From positions 1 through 64,000 of the forward strand of contig CAWVNO010002578.1 in assembly GCA_963930645.1 (NCBI GenBank): a stretch of DNA of 64,000 bases, given 5' to 3'. Shown here one piece after another: positions 25,183 through 37,864 of the stretch (position 1 is the stretch's first letter; the number at the start of each line of letters is the position of its first letter). The position numbers and the translations under genes were made by a program. Below the pieces are notes generated by a model. It made no database searches. It worked only from the letters and a program-made list of their open reading frames with translations, and had not been told where the DNA came from. The DNA comes from Salticus scenicus (lineage: Eukaryota; Arthropoda; Arachnida; Araneae; Salticidae).

Positions 25183-27602
25183 AATTTTGCACGGTGAAAC
25201 TTTTGGCCCGGGGAGCCTTTTTACGCAGACTTTCGGCAGCCGTTCCGACGCTCTCAAAATTTTTTTCCGAGTTTCACATGCCCATCTTCAAACGACGATT
25301 CCCAAGCAACTAAAAGAGTCTAACGATCGCAATCACTTTCAGAATCTGCGAAATATATTCTAGTTTCATAATAACACCATCGGGAATTTTGCACGGTGAA
25401 ACTTTTGGCCCGGGGGGCCTTTTTACGCAGACCTTCGGCAGCCGCTCCTACGCTCCGAAAATTTTTTTCGAGTTTCACATGCCCATCTTCAAACGACGAT
25501 TCCCAAGCAACTAAAAGAGTCTAACGATCGCAATCACTTTCAGAATCTGCGAAATATATTCTAGTTTCATAATAACACCATCGGGAATTTTGCACGGTGA
25601 AACTTTTGGCCCGGGGGGCCTTTTTACGCAGACTTTCGGCAGCCGTTCCGACGTTCTCAAAATTTTTTTCCGAGTTTCACATGCCCATCTTCAAACGACG
25701 ATTCCCAAGCAACTAAAAGAGTCTAACGATCGCAATCACTTTCAGAATCTGCGAAATATATTATAGTTTCATAATAACACCATCGGGAATTTTGCACGGT
25801 AAAACGTTTGGCCCGGGGGGCCTTTTTACGCAGACTTTCGGCAGCCGTTCCGACGCTCTCAAAATTTTTTTCCGAGTTTCACATGCCCATTTTCAAACGA
25901 CGATTCCCAAGCAACTAAAAGAGTCTAACGATCGCAATCACTTTCAGAATCTGCGAAATATATTCTAGTTTCATAATAACACCATCGGGAATTTTGCACG
26001 GTGAAACTTTTGGCCCGGGGAGCCTTTTTACGCAGACTTTCGGCAGCCGTTCCGACGCTCTCAAAATTTTTTTCCGAGTTTCACATGCCCATCTTCAAAC
26101 GACGATTCCCAAGCAACTAAAAGAGTCTAACGATCGCAATCACTTTCAGAATCTGCGAAATATATTCTAGTTTCATAATAACACCATCGGGAATTTTGCA
26201 CGGTGAAACTTTTGGCCCGGGGGGCCTTTTTACGCAGACCTTCGGCAGCCGCTCCTACGCTCCGAAAATTTTTTTCGAGTTTCACATGCCCATCTTCAAA
26301 CGACGATTCCGAAGCAACTAAAAGAGTCTAACGATCGCAATCACTTTCAGAATCTGCGAAATATATTCTAGTTTCATAATAACACCATCGGGAATTTTGC
26401 ACGGTGAAACTTTTGGCCCGGGGGGCCTTTTTACGCAGACTTTCGGCAGCCGTTCCGACGTTCTCAAAATTTTTTTCCGAGTTTCACATGCCCATCTTCA
26501 AACGACGATTCCCAAGCAACTAAAAGAGTCTAACGATCGCAATCACTTTCAGAATCTGCGAAATATATTCTAGTTTCATAATAACACCATCGGGAATTTT
26601 GCACGGTAAAACGTTTGGCCCGGGGGGCCTTTTTACGCAGACTTTCGGCAGCCGTTCCGACGCTCTCAAAATTTTTTTCCGAGTTTCACATGCCCATTTT
26701 CAAACGACGATTCCCAAGCAACTAAAAGAGTCTAACGATCGCAATCACTTTCAGAATCTGCGAAATATATTCTAGTTTCATAATAACACCATCGGGAATT
26801 TTGCACGGTGAAACTTTTGGCCCGGGGGGCCTTTTTACGCAGACCTTCGGCAGCCGTTCCTACGCTCCGAAAATTTTTTTCGAGTTTCACATGCCCATCT
26901 TCAAACGACGATTCCCAAGCAACTAAAAGAGTCTAACGATCGCAATCACTTTCAGAATCTGCGAAATATATTCTAGTTTCATAATAACACCATCGGGAAT
27001 TTTGCACGGTGAAACTTTTGGCCCGGGGAGCCTTTTTACGCAGACTTTCGGCAGCCGTTCCGACGCTCTCAAAATTTTTTTCCGAGTTTCACATGCCCAT
27101 CTTCAAACGACGATTCCCAAGCAACTAAAAGAGTCTAACGATCGCAATCACTTTCAGAATCTGCGAAATATATTCTAGTTTCATAATAACACCATCGGGA
27201 ATTTTGCACGGTGAAACTTTTGGCCCGGGGGGTCTTTTTACGCAGACCTTCGGCAGCCGCTCCTACGCTCCGAAAATTTTTTTCGAGTTTCACATGCCCA
27301 TCTTCAAACGACGATTCCCAAGCAACTAAAAGAGTCTAACGATCGCAATCACTTTCAGAATCTGCGAAATATATTCTAGTTTCATAATAACAACATCGGG
27401 AATTTTGCACGGTGAAACGTTTGGCCCGGGGGGCCTTTTTACGCAGACTTTCGGCAGCCGTTCCGACGCTCTCAAAATTTTTTTCCGAGTTTCACATGCC
27501 CATTTTCAAACGACGATTCCCAAGCAACTAAAAGAGTCTAACGATCGCAATCACTTTCAGAATCTGCGAAATATATTCTAGTTTCATAATAACACCATCG
27601 GG
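25183..27602 (+). repeat. 807-bp HOR in superblock II, third unit one monomer short
   Basis: Units 25183-25989 and 25990-26796 match superblock I. The third, 26998-27602, is 605 bp because one monomer is missing. The B monomer at 27200-27400 has the GGGTCTTTT head of copy I 6857-7057 and the ACAACATCGGG tail of copy I 7058-7259, so the join lies inside the monomer, downstream of the A/B-diagnostic window. Confidence 0.9.
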
Positions 27603-28610
27603 AATTTTGCACGGTGAAACTTTTGGCCCGGGGGGCCTTTTTACGCAGACTTTCGGCAGCCGTTCCGACGCTCTCAAAATTTTTTTCCGAGTTTCACATG
27701 CCCATCTTCAAACGACGATTCCCAAGCAACTAAAAGAGTCTAACGATCGCAATCACTTTCAGAATCTGCGAAATATATTCTAGTTTCATAATAACACCAT
27801 CGGGAATTTTGCACGGTGAAACTTTTGGCCCGGGGGGCCTTTTTACGCAGACTTTCGGCAGCCGTTCCGACGCTCTCAAAATTTTCTTCCGAGTTTCACA
27901 TGCCCATCTTCAAACGACGATTCCCAAGCAACTAAAAAAGTCTAACGATCGCAATCACTTTCAGAATCTGCGAAATATATTCTAGTTTCATAATAACACC
28001 ATCGGGAATTTTGCACGGTGAAACTTTTGGCCCGGGGGGCCTTTTTACGCAGACCTTCGGCAGCTGTTCCTACGCTCCGAAAATTTTTTTCGAGTTTCAC
28101 ATGCCCATCTTCAAACGACGATTCCCAAGCAACTAAAAGAGTCTAACGATCGCAATCACTTTCAGAATCTGCGAAATATATTCTAGTTTCATAATAACAC
28201 CATCGGGAATTTTGCACGGTGAAACTTTTGGCCCGGGGGGCCTTTTTACGCAGACATTCGGCAGCCGTTCCTACGCTCCGAAAATTTTTTTCGAGTTTCA
28301 CATGCCCATCTTCAAACGACGATTCCCAAGCAACTAAAAGAGTCTAACGATCGCAATCACTTTCAGAATCTGCGAAATATATTCTGGTTTCATAATAACA
28401 CCATCGGGAATTTTGCACGGTGAAACGTTTGGCCCGGGGGGCCTTTTTACGCAGACTTTCGGCAGCCGTTCCGACGCTCTCAAAATTTTTTTCCGAGTTT
28501 CACATGCCCATCTTCAAACGACGATTCCCAAGCAACTAAAAGAGTCTAACGATCGCAATCACTTTCAGAATCTGCGAAATATATTCTAGTTTCATAATAA
28601 CACCATCGGG
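27603..28610 (+). repeat. Mixed monomers, counterpart of 7462-8469
   Basis: Five monomers with the same markers as in superblock I: TTTTCTTCCG with CTAAAAAAGTC, CAGCTG, GACATTCGG with TTCTGGTTTC, and GAAACGTTTGG. The offset from superblock I is 20141. Confidence 0.85.
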
Positions 28611-29811
28611 AATTTTGCACGGTGAAACTTTGGCCCGGGGGGCCTTTTTACGCAGACCTTCGGCAGCCGTTCCTACGCTCCGAAAATTTTTTTCGAGTTT
28701 CACATGCCCATCTTCAAACGACGATTCCCAAGCAACTAAAAGAGTCTAACGATCGCAATCACTTTCAGAATCTGCGAAATTCTAGTTTCATAATAACACC
28801 ATCGGGAATTTTGCACGGTGAAACTTTTGGCCCGGGGGGCCTTTTTACGCAGACCTTCGGCAGCCGTTCCGACGCTCTCAAAATTTTTTTCCGAGTTTCA
28901 CATGCCCATCTTCAAACGACGATTCCCAAGCAACTAAAAGAGTCTAACGATCGCAATCACTTTCAGAATCTGCGGAATATATTCTAGTTTCATAATAACA
29001 CCATCGGGAATTTCGCACGGTGAAACTTTTGGCCCGGGGGGCCTTTTTACGCAGACTTTCGGCAGCCGTTCCGACGCTCTCAAAATTTTTTTCCGAGTTT
29101 CACATGCCCATCTTCAAACGACGATTCCCAAGCAACTAAAAGAGTCTAACAATCGCAATCACTTTCAGAATCTGCGAAATATATTCTAGTTTCATAATAA
29201 CACCATCGGGAATTTTGCACGGTGAAACTTTTGGCCCGGGGGGCCTTTTTACGCAGACCTTCGGCAGCCGTTCCTACGCTCCGAAAATTTTTTTCGAGTT
29301 TCACATGCCCATCTTCAAACGACGATTCCCAAGCAACTAAAAGAGTCTAACGATCGCAATCACTTTCAGAATCTGCGAAATTCTAGTTTCATAATAACAC
29401 CATCGGGAATTTTGCACGGTGAAACTTTTGGCCCGGGGGGCCTTTTTACGCAGACCTTCGGCAGCCGTTCCGACGCTCTCAAAATTTTTTTCCGAGTTTC
29501 ACATGCCCATCTTCAAACGACGATTCCCAAGCAACTAAAAGAGTCTAACGATCGCAATCACTTTCAGAATCTGCGGAATATATTCTAGTTTCATAATAAC
29601 ACCATCGGGAATTTTGCACGGTGAAACTTTTGGCCCGGGGGGCCTTTTTACGCAGACTTTCGGCAGCCGTTCCGACGCTCTCAAAATTTTTTTCCGAGTT
29701 TCACATGCCCATCTTCAAACGACGATTCCCAAGCAACTAAAAGAGTCTAACGATCGCAATCACTTTCAGAATCTGCGAAATATATTCTAGTTTCATAATA
29801 ACACCATCGGG
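28611..29811 (+). repeat. Three-monomer duplication in superblock II
   Basis: Counterpart of 8470-9670 at an offset of 20141, with the same two ATAT-less short B monomers and the same GCGGAATAT chimeras. Even the private TTTCGCACGG and TAACAATCGC changes of the first block are retained, showing how similar the superblocks are. Confidence 0.88.
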
Positions 29812-32026
29812 AATTTTGCACGGTGAAACTTTTGGCCCGGGGGGCCTTTTTACGCAGACCTTCGGCAGCCGTTCCTACGCTCCGAAAATTTTTTTCGAGT
29901 TTCACATGCCCATCTTCAAACGACGATTCCCAAGCAACTAAAAGAGTCTAACGATCGCAATCACTTTCAGAATCTGCGAAATATATTCTAGTTTCATAAT
30001 AACACCATCGGGAATTTTGCACGGTGAAACTTTTGGCCCGGGGGGCCTTTTTACGCAGACCTTCGGCAGCCGTTCCTACGCTCCGAAAATTTTTTTCGAG
30101 TTTCACATGCCCATCTTCAAACGACGATTCCCAAGCAACTAAAAGAGTCTAACGATCGCAATCACTTTCAGAATCTGCGAAATATATTCTAGTTTCATAA
30201 TAACACCATCGGGAATTTTGCACGGTGAAACGTTTGGCCCGGGGGGCCTTTTTACGCAGACTTTCGGCAGCCGTTCCGACGCTCTCAAAATTTTTTTCCG
30301 AGTTTCACATGCCCATCTTCAAACGACGATTCCCAAGCAACTAAAAGAGTCTAACGATCGCAATCACTTTCAGAATCTGCGAAATATATTCTAGTTTCAT
30401 AATAACACCATCGGGAATTTTGCACGGTGAAACTTTTGGCCCGGGGGGCCTTTTTACGCAGACCTTCGGCAGCCGTTCCTACGCTCCGAAAATTTTTTTC
30501 GAGTTTCACATGCCCATCTTCAAACGACGATTCCCAAGCAACTAAAAGAGTCTAACGATCGCAATCACTTTCAGAATCTGCGAAATATATTCTAGTTTCA
30601 TAATAACACCATCGGGAATTTTGCACGGTGAAACTTTTGGCCCGGGGGGCCTTTTTACGCAGACTTTCGGCAGCCGTTCCGACGCTCTCAAAATTTTTTT
30701 CCGAGTTTCACATGCCCATCTTCAAACGACGATTCCCAAGCAACTAAAAGAGTCTAACGATCGCAATCACTTTCAGAATCTGCGAAATATATTCTAGTTT
30801 CATAATAACACCATCGGGAATTTTGCACGGTGAAACTTTTGGCCCGGGGGGCCTTTTTACGCAGACTTTCGGCAGCCGTTCCGACGCTCTCAAAATTTTC
30901 TTCCGAGTTTCACATGCCCATCTTCAAACGACGATTCCCAAGCAACTAAAAGAGTCTAACGATCGCAATCACTTTCAGAATCTGCGAAATATATTCTAGT
31001 TTCATAATAACACCATCGGGAATTTTGCACGGTGAAACTTTTGGCCCGGGGGGCCTTTTTACGCAGACCTTCGGCAGCCGTTCCTACGCTCCGAAATTTT
31101 TTTTCGAGTTTCACATGCCCATCTTCAAACGACGATTCCCAAGCAACTAAAAGAGTCTAACGATCGCAATCACTTTCAGAATCTGCGAAATATATTCTAG
31201 TTTCATAATAACACCATCGGGAATTTTGCACGGTGAAACTTTTGGCCCGGGGAGCCTTTTTACGCAGACTTTCGGCAGCCGTTCCGACGTTCTCAAAATT
31301 TTTTTCCGAGTTTCACATGCCCATCTTCAAACGACGATTCCCAAGCAACTAAAAGAGTCTAACGATCGCAATCACTTTCAGAATCTGCGAAATATATTCT
31401 AGTTTCATAATAACACCATCGGGAATTTTGCACGGTGAAACTTTTGGCCCGGGGGGCCTTTTTACGCAGACCTTCGGCAGCCGTTCCTACGCTCCGAAAA
31501 TTTTTTTCGAGTTTCACATGCCCATCTTCAAACGACGATTCCCAAGCAACTAAAAGAGTCTAACGATCGCAATCACTTTCAGAATCTGCGAAATATATTC
31601 TAGTTTCATAATAACACCATCGGGAATTTTGCACGGTGAAACTTTTGGCCCGGGGGGCCTTTTTACGCAGACTTTCGGCAGCCGTTCCGACGTTCTCAAA
31701 ATTTTTTTCCGAGTTTCACATGCCCATCTTCAAACGACGATTCCCAAGCAACTAAGAGTCTAACGATCGCAATCACTTTCAGAATCTGCGAAATATATTC
31801 TAGTTTCATAATAACACCATCGGGAATTTTGCACGGTGAAACTTTTGGCCCGGGGAGCCTTTTTACGCAGACTTTCGGCAGCCGTTCCGACGCTCTCAAA
31901 ATTTTTTTCCGAGTTTCACATGCCCATGTTCAAACGACGATTCCCAAGCAACTAAAAGAGTCTAACGATCGCAATCACTTTCAGAATCTGCGAAATATAT
32001 TCTAGTTTCATAATAACACCATCGGG
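29812..32026 (+). repeat. Mixed monomers up to the 9-monomer insertion
   Basis: Counterpart of 9671-11885 at an offset of 20141. It ends with the 200-bp A carrying CTAAGAGTC (31625-31824) and the A with GGGGAGCC and CCCATGTTC (31825-32026). Co-linearity with superblock I stops at 32027. Confidence 0.86.
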
Positions 32027-33837
32027 AATTTTGCACGGTGAAACTTTTGGCCCGGGGGGCCTTTTTACGCAGACCTTCGGCAGCCGTTCCTACGCTCCGA
32101 AAATTTTTTTCGAGTTTCACATGCCCATCTTCAAACGACGATTCCCAAGCAACTAAAAGAGTCTAACGATCGCAATCACTTTCAGAATCTGCGAAATATA
32201 TTCTAGTTTCATAATAACACCATCGGGAATTTTGCACGGTGAAACTTTTGGCCCGGGGGGCCTTTTTACGCAGACTTTCGGCAGCCGTTCCTACGCTCAA
32301 AAATTTTTTTCCGAGTTTCACATGCCCATCTTCAAACGACGATTCCCAAGCAACTAAAAGAGTCTAACGATCGCAATCACTTTCAGAATCTGCGAAATTC
32401 TAGTTTCATAATAACACCATCGGGAATTTTGCACGGTGAAACTTTTGGCCCGGGGGGGCCTTTTTACGCAGACTTTCGGCAGCCGTTCCGACGCTCTCAA
32501 AATGTTTTTCCGAGTTTCACATGCCCATCTTCAAACGACGATTCCCAAGCAACTAAAAGAGTCTAACGATCGCAATCACTTTCAGAATCTGCGAAATATA
32601 TTCTAGTTTCATAATAACACCATCGGGAATTTTGCACGGTGAAACTTTTGGCCCGGGGGGCCTTTTTACGCAGACTTTCGGCAGCCGTTCCGACGCTCTC
32701 AAAATTTTCTTCCGAGTTTCACATGCCCATCTTCAAACGACGATTCCCAAGCAACTAAAAGAGTCTAACGATCGCAATCACTTTCAGAATCTGCGAAATA
32801 TATTCTAGTTTCATAATAACACCATCGGGAATTTTGCACGGTGAAACTTTTGGCCCGGGGGGCCTTTTTACGCAGACCTTCGGCAGCCGTTCCTACGCTC
32901 CGAAAATTTTTTTCGAGTTTCACATGCCCATCTTCAAACGACGATTCCCAAGCAACTAAAAGAGTCTAACGATCGCAATCACTTTCAGAATCTGCGAAAT
33001 ATATTCTAGTTTCATAATAACACCATCGGGAATTTTGCACGGTGAAACTTTTGGCCCGGGGGGCGTTTTTACGCAGACCTTCGGCAGCCGTTCCGACGCT
33101 CTCAAAATTTTTTTCCGAGTTTCACATGCCCATCTTCAAACGACGATTCCCAAGCAACTAAAAGAGTCTAACGATCGCAATCGCTTTCAGAATCTGCGAA
33201 ATATATTCTAGTTTCATAATAACACCATCGGGAATTTTGCACGGTGAAACTTTTGGCCCGGGGGGCCTTTTTACGCAGACTTTCGGCAGCCGTTCCGACG
33301 CTCTCAAAATTTTTTTCCGAGTTTCACATGCCCATCTTCAAACGACGATTCCCAAGCAACTAAAAGAGTCTAACGATCGCAATCACTTTCAGAATCTGCG
33401 AAATATATTCTAGTTTCATAATAACACCATCGGGAATTTTGCACGGTGAAACTTTTGGCCCGGGGGGCCTTTTTACGCAGACCTTCGGCAGCCGTTCCTA
33501 CGCTCCGAAAATGTTTTTCGAGTTTCACATGCCCACCTTCAAACGACGATTCCCAAGCAACTAAAATAGTCTAACGATCGCAATCACTTTCAGAATCTGC
33601 GAAATATATTCTAGTTTCATAATAACACCATCGGGAATTTTGCACGGTGAAACTTTTGGCCCGGGGGGCCTTTTTACGCAGACTTTCGGCAGCTGTTCCG
33701 ACGCTCTCAAAATTTTTTTCCGAGTTTCACATGCCCATCTTCAAACGACGATTCCCAAGCAACTAAAAGAGTCTAACGATCGCAATCACTTTCAGAATCT
33801 GCGAAATATATTCTAGTTTCATAATAACACCATCGGG
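32027..33837 (+). repeat. Nine extra monomers in superblock II (1811 bp)
   Basis: No co-linear match exists in superblock I. The series is B; a chimera with CCTACGCTCAAAAA that lacks ATAT; A with seven G (GGGGGGGCC) and AATGTTTTTCCG; A with TTTTCTTCCG; B; a chimera with GGCGTTTTT, GACCTTCGG, GACGCTCTC and AATCGCTTT; A; B with AAAATGTTTTTCG, CCCACCTTC and AAAATAGTC; and A with CAGCTG. The last two resemble the start of the 1008-bp HOR. It looks like a mosaic brought in from elsewhere in the array. Confidence 0.85.
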
Positions 33838-34240
33838 AATTTTGCACGGTGAAACTTTTCGCCCGGGGGGCCTTTTTACGCAGACCTTCGGCAGCCGTTC
33901 CTACGCTCCAAAAATTTTTTTCGAGTTTCACATGCCCATCTTCAAACAACGATTCCCAAGAAACTAAAAGAGTCTAACGATCGCAATCATTCTCAGAATC
34001 TGCGAAATATATTCTAGTTTCATAATAACACCATCGGGAATTTTGCACGGTGAAACTTTTGGCCCGGGGGGCCTTTTTACGCAGACTTTCGGCAGCCGTT
34101 CCGACGTTCTCAAAATTTTTTTCCGAGTTTCACATGCCCATCTTCAAACGACGATTCCCAAGCAACTAAAAGAGTCTAACGATCGCAATCACTTTCAGAA
34201 TCTGCGAAATATATTCTAGTTTCATAATAACACCATCGGG
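33838..34240 (+). repeat. TTTTCGCCC-type B and GACGTTCTC-type A monomers, single copy
   Basis: The B monomer at 33838 has TTTTCGCCCGG, AAACAACG, AAGAAAC and ATTCTCAG; the A monomer after it has GACGTTCTC. They correspond to copy I 12691-13093 by position, but the AAACAACG state matches copy I 11886. The single copy here fits either an ancestral state before the 805-bp duplication or its loss. Confidence 0.82.
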
Positions 34241-36658
34241 AATTTTGCACGGTGAAACTTTTGGCCCGGGGGGCCTTTTTACGCAGACTTTCGGCAGCCG
34301 TTCCGACGCTCTCAAAATTTTTTTCCGAGTTTCATATGCCCATCTTCAAACGACGATTCCCAAGCAACTAAAAGAGTCTAACGATCGCAATCACTTTCAG
34401 AATGTGCGAAATATATTCTAGTTTCATAATAACACCATCGGGAATTTTGCACGGTGAAACTTTTGGCCCGGGGGGCCTTTTTACGCAGACCTTCGGCAGC
34501 CGTTCCTACGCTCCGAAAATTTTTTTCGAGTTTCACATGCCCATCTTCAAACGACGATTCCCAAGCAACTAAAAGAGTCTAACGATCGCAATCACTTTCA
34601 GAATCTGCGAAATATATTCTAGTTTCATAATAACACCATCGGGAATTTTGCACGGTGAAACTTTTGGCCCTGGGGGCCTTTTTACGCAGACTTTCGGCAG
34701 CCGTTCCGACGCTCTCAAAATTTTTTTCCGAGTTTCACATGCCCATCTTCAAACGACGATTCCCAAGCAACTAAAAGAGTCTAACGATCGCAATCACTTT
34801 CAGAATCTGCGAAATATATTCTAGTTTCATAATAACACCATCGGGAATTTTGCACGGTGAAACTTTTGGCCCGGGGGGCCTTTTTACGCAGACCTTCGGC
34901 AGCCGTTCCTACGCTCCGAAAATTTTTTTCGAGTTTCACATGCCCATCTTCAAACGACGATTCCCAAGCAACTAAAAGAGTCTAACGATCGCAATCACTT
35001 TCAGAATCTGCGAAATATATTCTAGTTTCATAATAACACCATCGGGAATTTTGCACGGTGAAACTTTTGGCCCGGGGGGCCTTTTTACGCAGACTTTCGG
35101 CAGCCGTTCCGACGCTCTCAAAATTTTTTTCCGAGTTTCACATGCCCATCTTCAAACGACGATTCCCAAGCAACTAAAAGAGTCTAACGATCGCAATCAC
35201 TTTCAGAATCTGCGAAATATATTCTAGTTTCATAATAACACCATCGGGAATTTTGCACGGTGAAACTTTTGGCCCGGGGGGCCTTTTTACGCAGACCTTC
35301 GGCAGCTGTTCCTACGCTCCGAAAATTTTTTTCGAGTTTCATATGCCCATCTTCAAACGACGATTCCCAAGCAACTAAAAGAGTCTAACGATCGCAATCA
35401 CTTTCAGAATCTGCGAAATATATTCTAGTTTCATAATAACACAATCGGGAATTTTGCACGGTGAAACTTTTGGCCCGGGGGGCCTTTTTACGCAGACTTT
35501 CGGCAGCCGTTCCGACGCTCTCAAAATTTTTTTCCGAGTTTCATATGCCCATCTTCAAACGACGATTCCCAAGCAACTAAAAGAGTCTAACGATCGCAAT
35601 CACTTTCAGAATGTGCGAAATATATTCTAGTTTCATAATAACACCATCGGGAATTTTGCACGGTGAAACTTTTGGCCCGGGGGGCCTTTTTACGCAGACT
35701 TTCGGCAGCCGTTCCTACGCTCCGAAAATTTTTTTCGAGTTTCACATGCCCATCTTCAAACGACGATTCCCAAGCAACTAAAAGAGTCTAACGATCGCAA
35801 TCACTTTCAGAATCTGCGAAATATATTCTAGTTTCATAATAACACCATCGGGAATTTTGCACGGTGAAACTTTTGGCCCTGGGGGCCTTTTTACGCAGAC
35901 TTTCGGCAGCCGTTCCGACGCTCTCAAAATTTTTTTCCGAGTTTCACATGCCCATCTTCAAACGACGATTCCCAAGCAACTAAAAGAGTCTAACGATCGC
36001 AATCACTTTCAGAATCTGCGAAATATATTCTAGTTTCATAATAACACCATCGGGAATTTTGCACGGTGAAACTTTTGGCCCGGGGGGCCTTTTTACGCAG
36101 ACCTTCGGCAGCCGTTCCTACGCTCCGAAAATTTTTTTCGAGTTTCACATGCCCATCTTCAAACGACGATTCCCAAGCAACTAAAAGAGTCTAACGATCG
36201 CAATCACTTTCAGAATCTGCGAAATATATTCTAGTTTCATAATAACACCATCGGGAATTTTGCACGGTGAAACGTTTGGCCCGGGGGGCCTTTTTACGCA
36301 GACTTTCGGCAGCCGTTCCGACGCTCTCAAAATTTTTTTCCGAGTTTCACATGCCCATCTTCAAACGACGATTCCCAAGCAACTAAAAGAGTCTAACGAT
36401 CGCAATCACTTTCAGAATCTGCGAAATATATTCTAGTTTCATAATAACACCATCGGGAATTTTGCACGGTGAAACTTTTGGCCCGGGGGGCCTTTTTACG
36501 CAGACCTTCGGCAGCTGTTCCTACGCTCCGAAAATTTTTTTCGAGTTTCATATGCCCATCTTCAAACGACGATTCCCAAGCAACTAAAAGAGTCTAACGA
36601 TCGCAATCACTTTCAGAATCTGCGAAATATATTCTAGTTTCATAATAACACAATCGGG
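34241..36658 (+). repeat. 1209-bp HOR pair in superblock II
   Basis: Counterpart of 13094-15511 at an offset of 21147; units are 34241-35449 and 35450-36658. One difference is T35700 for C14553, which gives a monomer with an A-type left site (GACTTTCGG) and B-type remaining sites. Confidence 0.88.
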
Positions 36659-37864
36659 AATTTTGCACGGTGAAACTTTTGGCCCGGGGGGCCTTTTTAC
36701 GCAGACTTTCGGCAGCCGTTCCTACGCTCTCAAAATTTTTTTCCGAGTTTCACATGCCCATCTTCAAACGACGATTCCCAAGCAACTAAAAGAGTCTAAC
36801 GATCGCAATCACTTTCAGAATCTGCGAAATTCTAGTTTCATAATAACACCATCGGGAATTTTGCACGGTGAAACTTTTGGCCCGGGGGGCCTTTTTACGC
36901 AGACTTTCGGCAGCCGTTCCGACGCTCTCAAAATTTTTTTCCGAGTTTCACATGCCCATCTTCAAACGACGATTCCCAAGCAACTAAAAGAGTCTAACGA
37001 TCGCAATCACTTTCAGAATCTGCGAAATATATTCTAGTTTCATAATAACACCATCGGGAATTTTGCACGGTGAAACTTTTGGCCCGGGGGGCCTTTTTAC
37101 GCAGACCTTCGGCAGCTGTTCCTACGCTCCGAAAATTTTTTTCGAGTTTCATATGCCCATCTTCAAACGACGATTCCCAAGCAACTAAAAGAGTCTAACG
37201 ATCGCAATCACTTTCAGAATCTGCGAAATATATTCTAGTTTCATAATAACACAATCGGGAATTTTGCACGGTGAAACTTTTGGCCCGGGGGGCCTTTTTA
37301 CGCAGACCTTCGGCAGCCGTTCCTACGCTCCGAAAATTTTTTTCGAGTTTCACATGCCCATCTTCAAACGACGATTCCCAAGCAACTAAAAGAGTCTAAC
37401 GATCGCAATCACTTTCAGAATCTGCGAAATATATTCTAGTTTCATAATAACACCATCGGGAATTTTGCACGGTGAAACTTTTGGCCCGGGGGGCCTTTTT
37501 ACGCAGACCTTCGGCAGCCGTTCCGACGCTCTCAAAATTTTTTTCCGAGTTTCACATGCCCATCTTCAAACGACGATTCCCAAGCAACTAAAAGAGTCTA
37601 ACGATCGCAATCACTTTCAGAATCTGCGAAATATATTCTAGTTTCATAATAACACCATCGGGAATTTTGCACGGTGAAACTTTTGGCCCGGGGGGCCTTT
37701 TTACGCAGACTTTCGGCAGCCGTTCCGACGCTCTCAAAATTTTTTTCCGAGTTTCACATGCCCATCTTCAAACGACGATTCCCAAGCAACTAAAAGAGTC
37801 TAACGATCGCAATCACTTTCAGAATCTGCGAAATATATTCTAGTTTCATAATAACACCATCGGG
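36659..37864 (+). repeat. Mixed monomers with chimeras, counterpart of 15512-16717
   Basis: The same six-monomer series as in superblock I at an offset of 21147, including the 198-bp ATAT-less chimera (36659) and the GACCTTCGG/GACGCTCTC chimera at about 37461. Confidence 0.86.
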
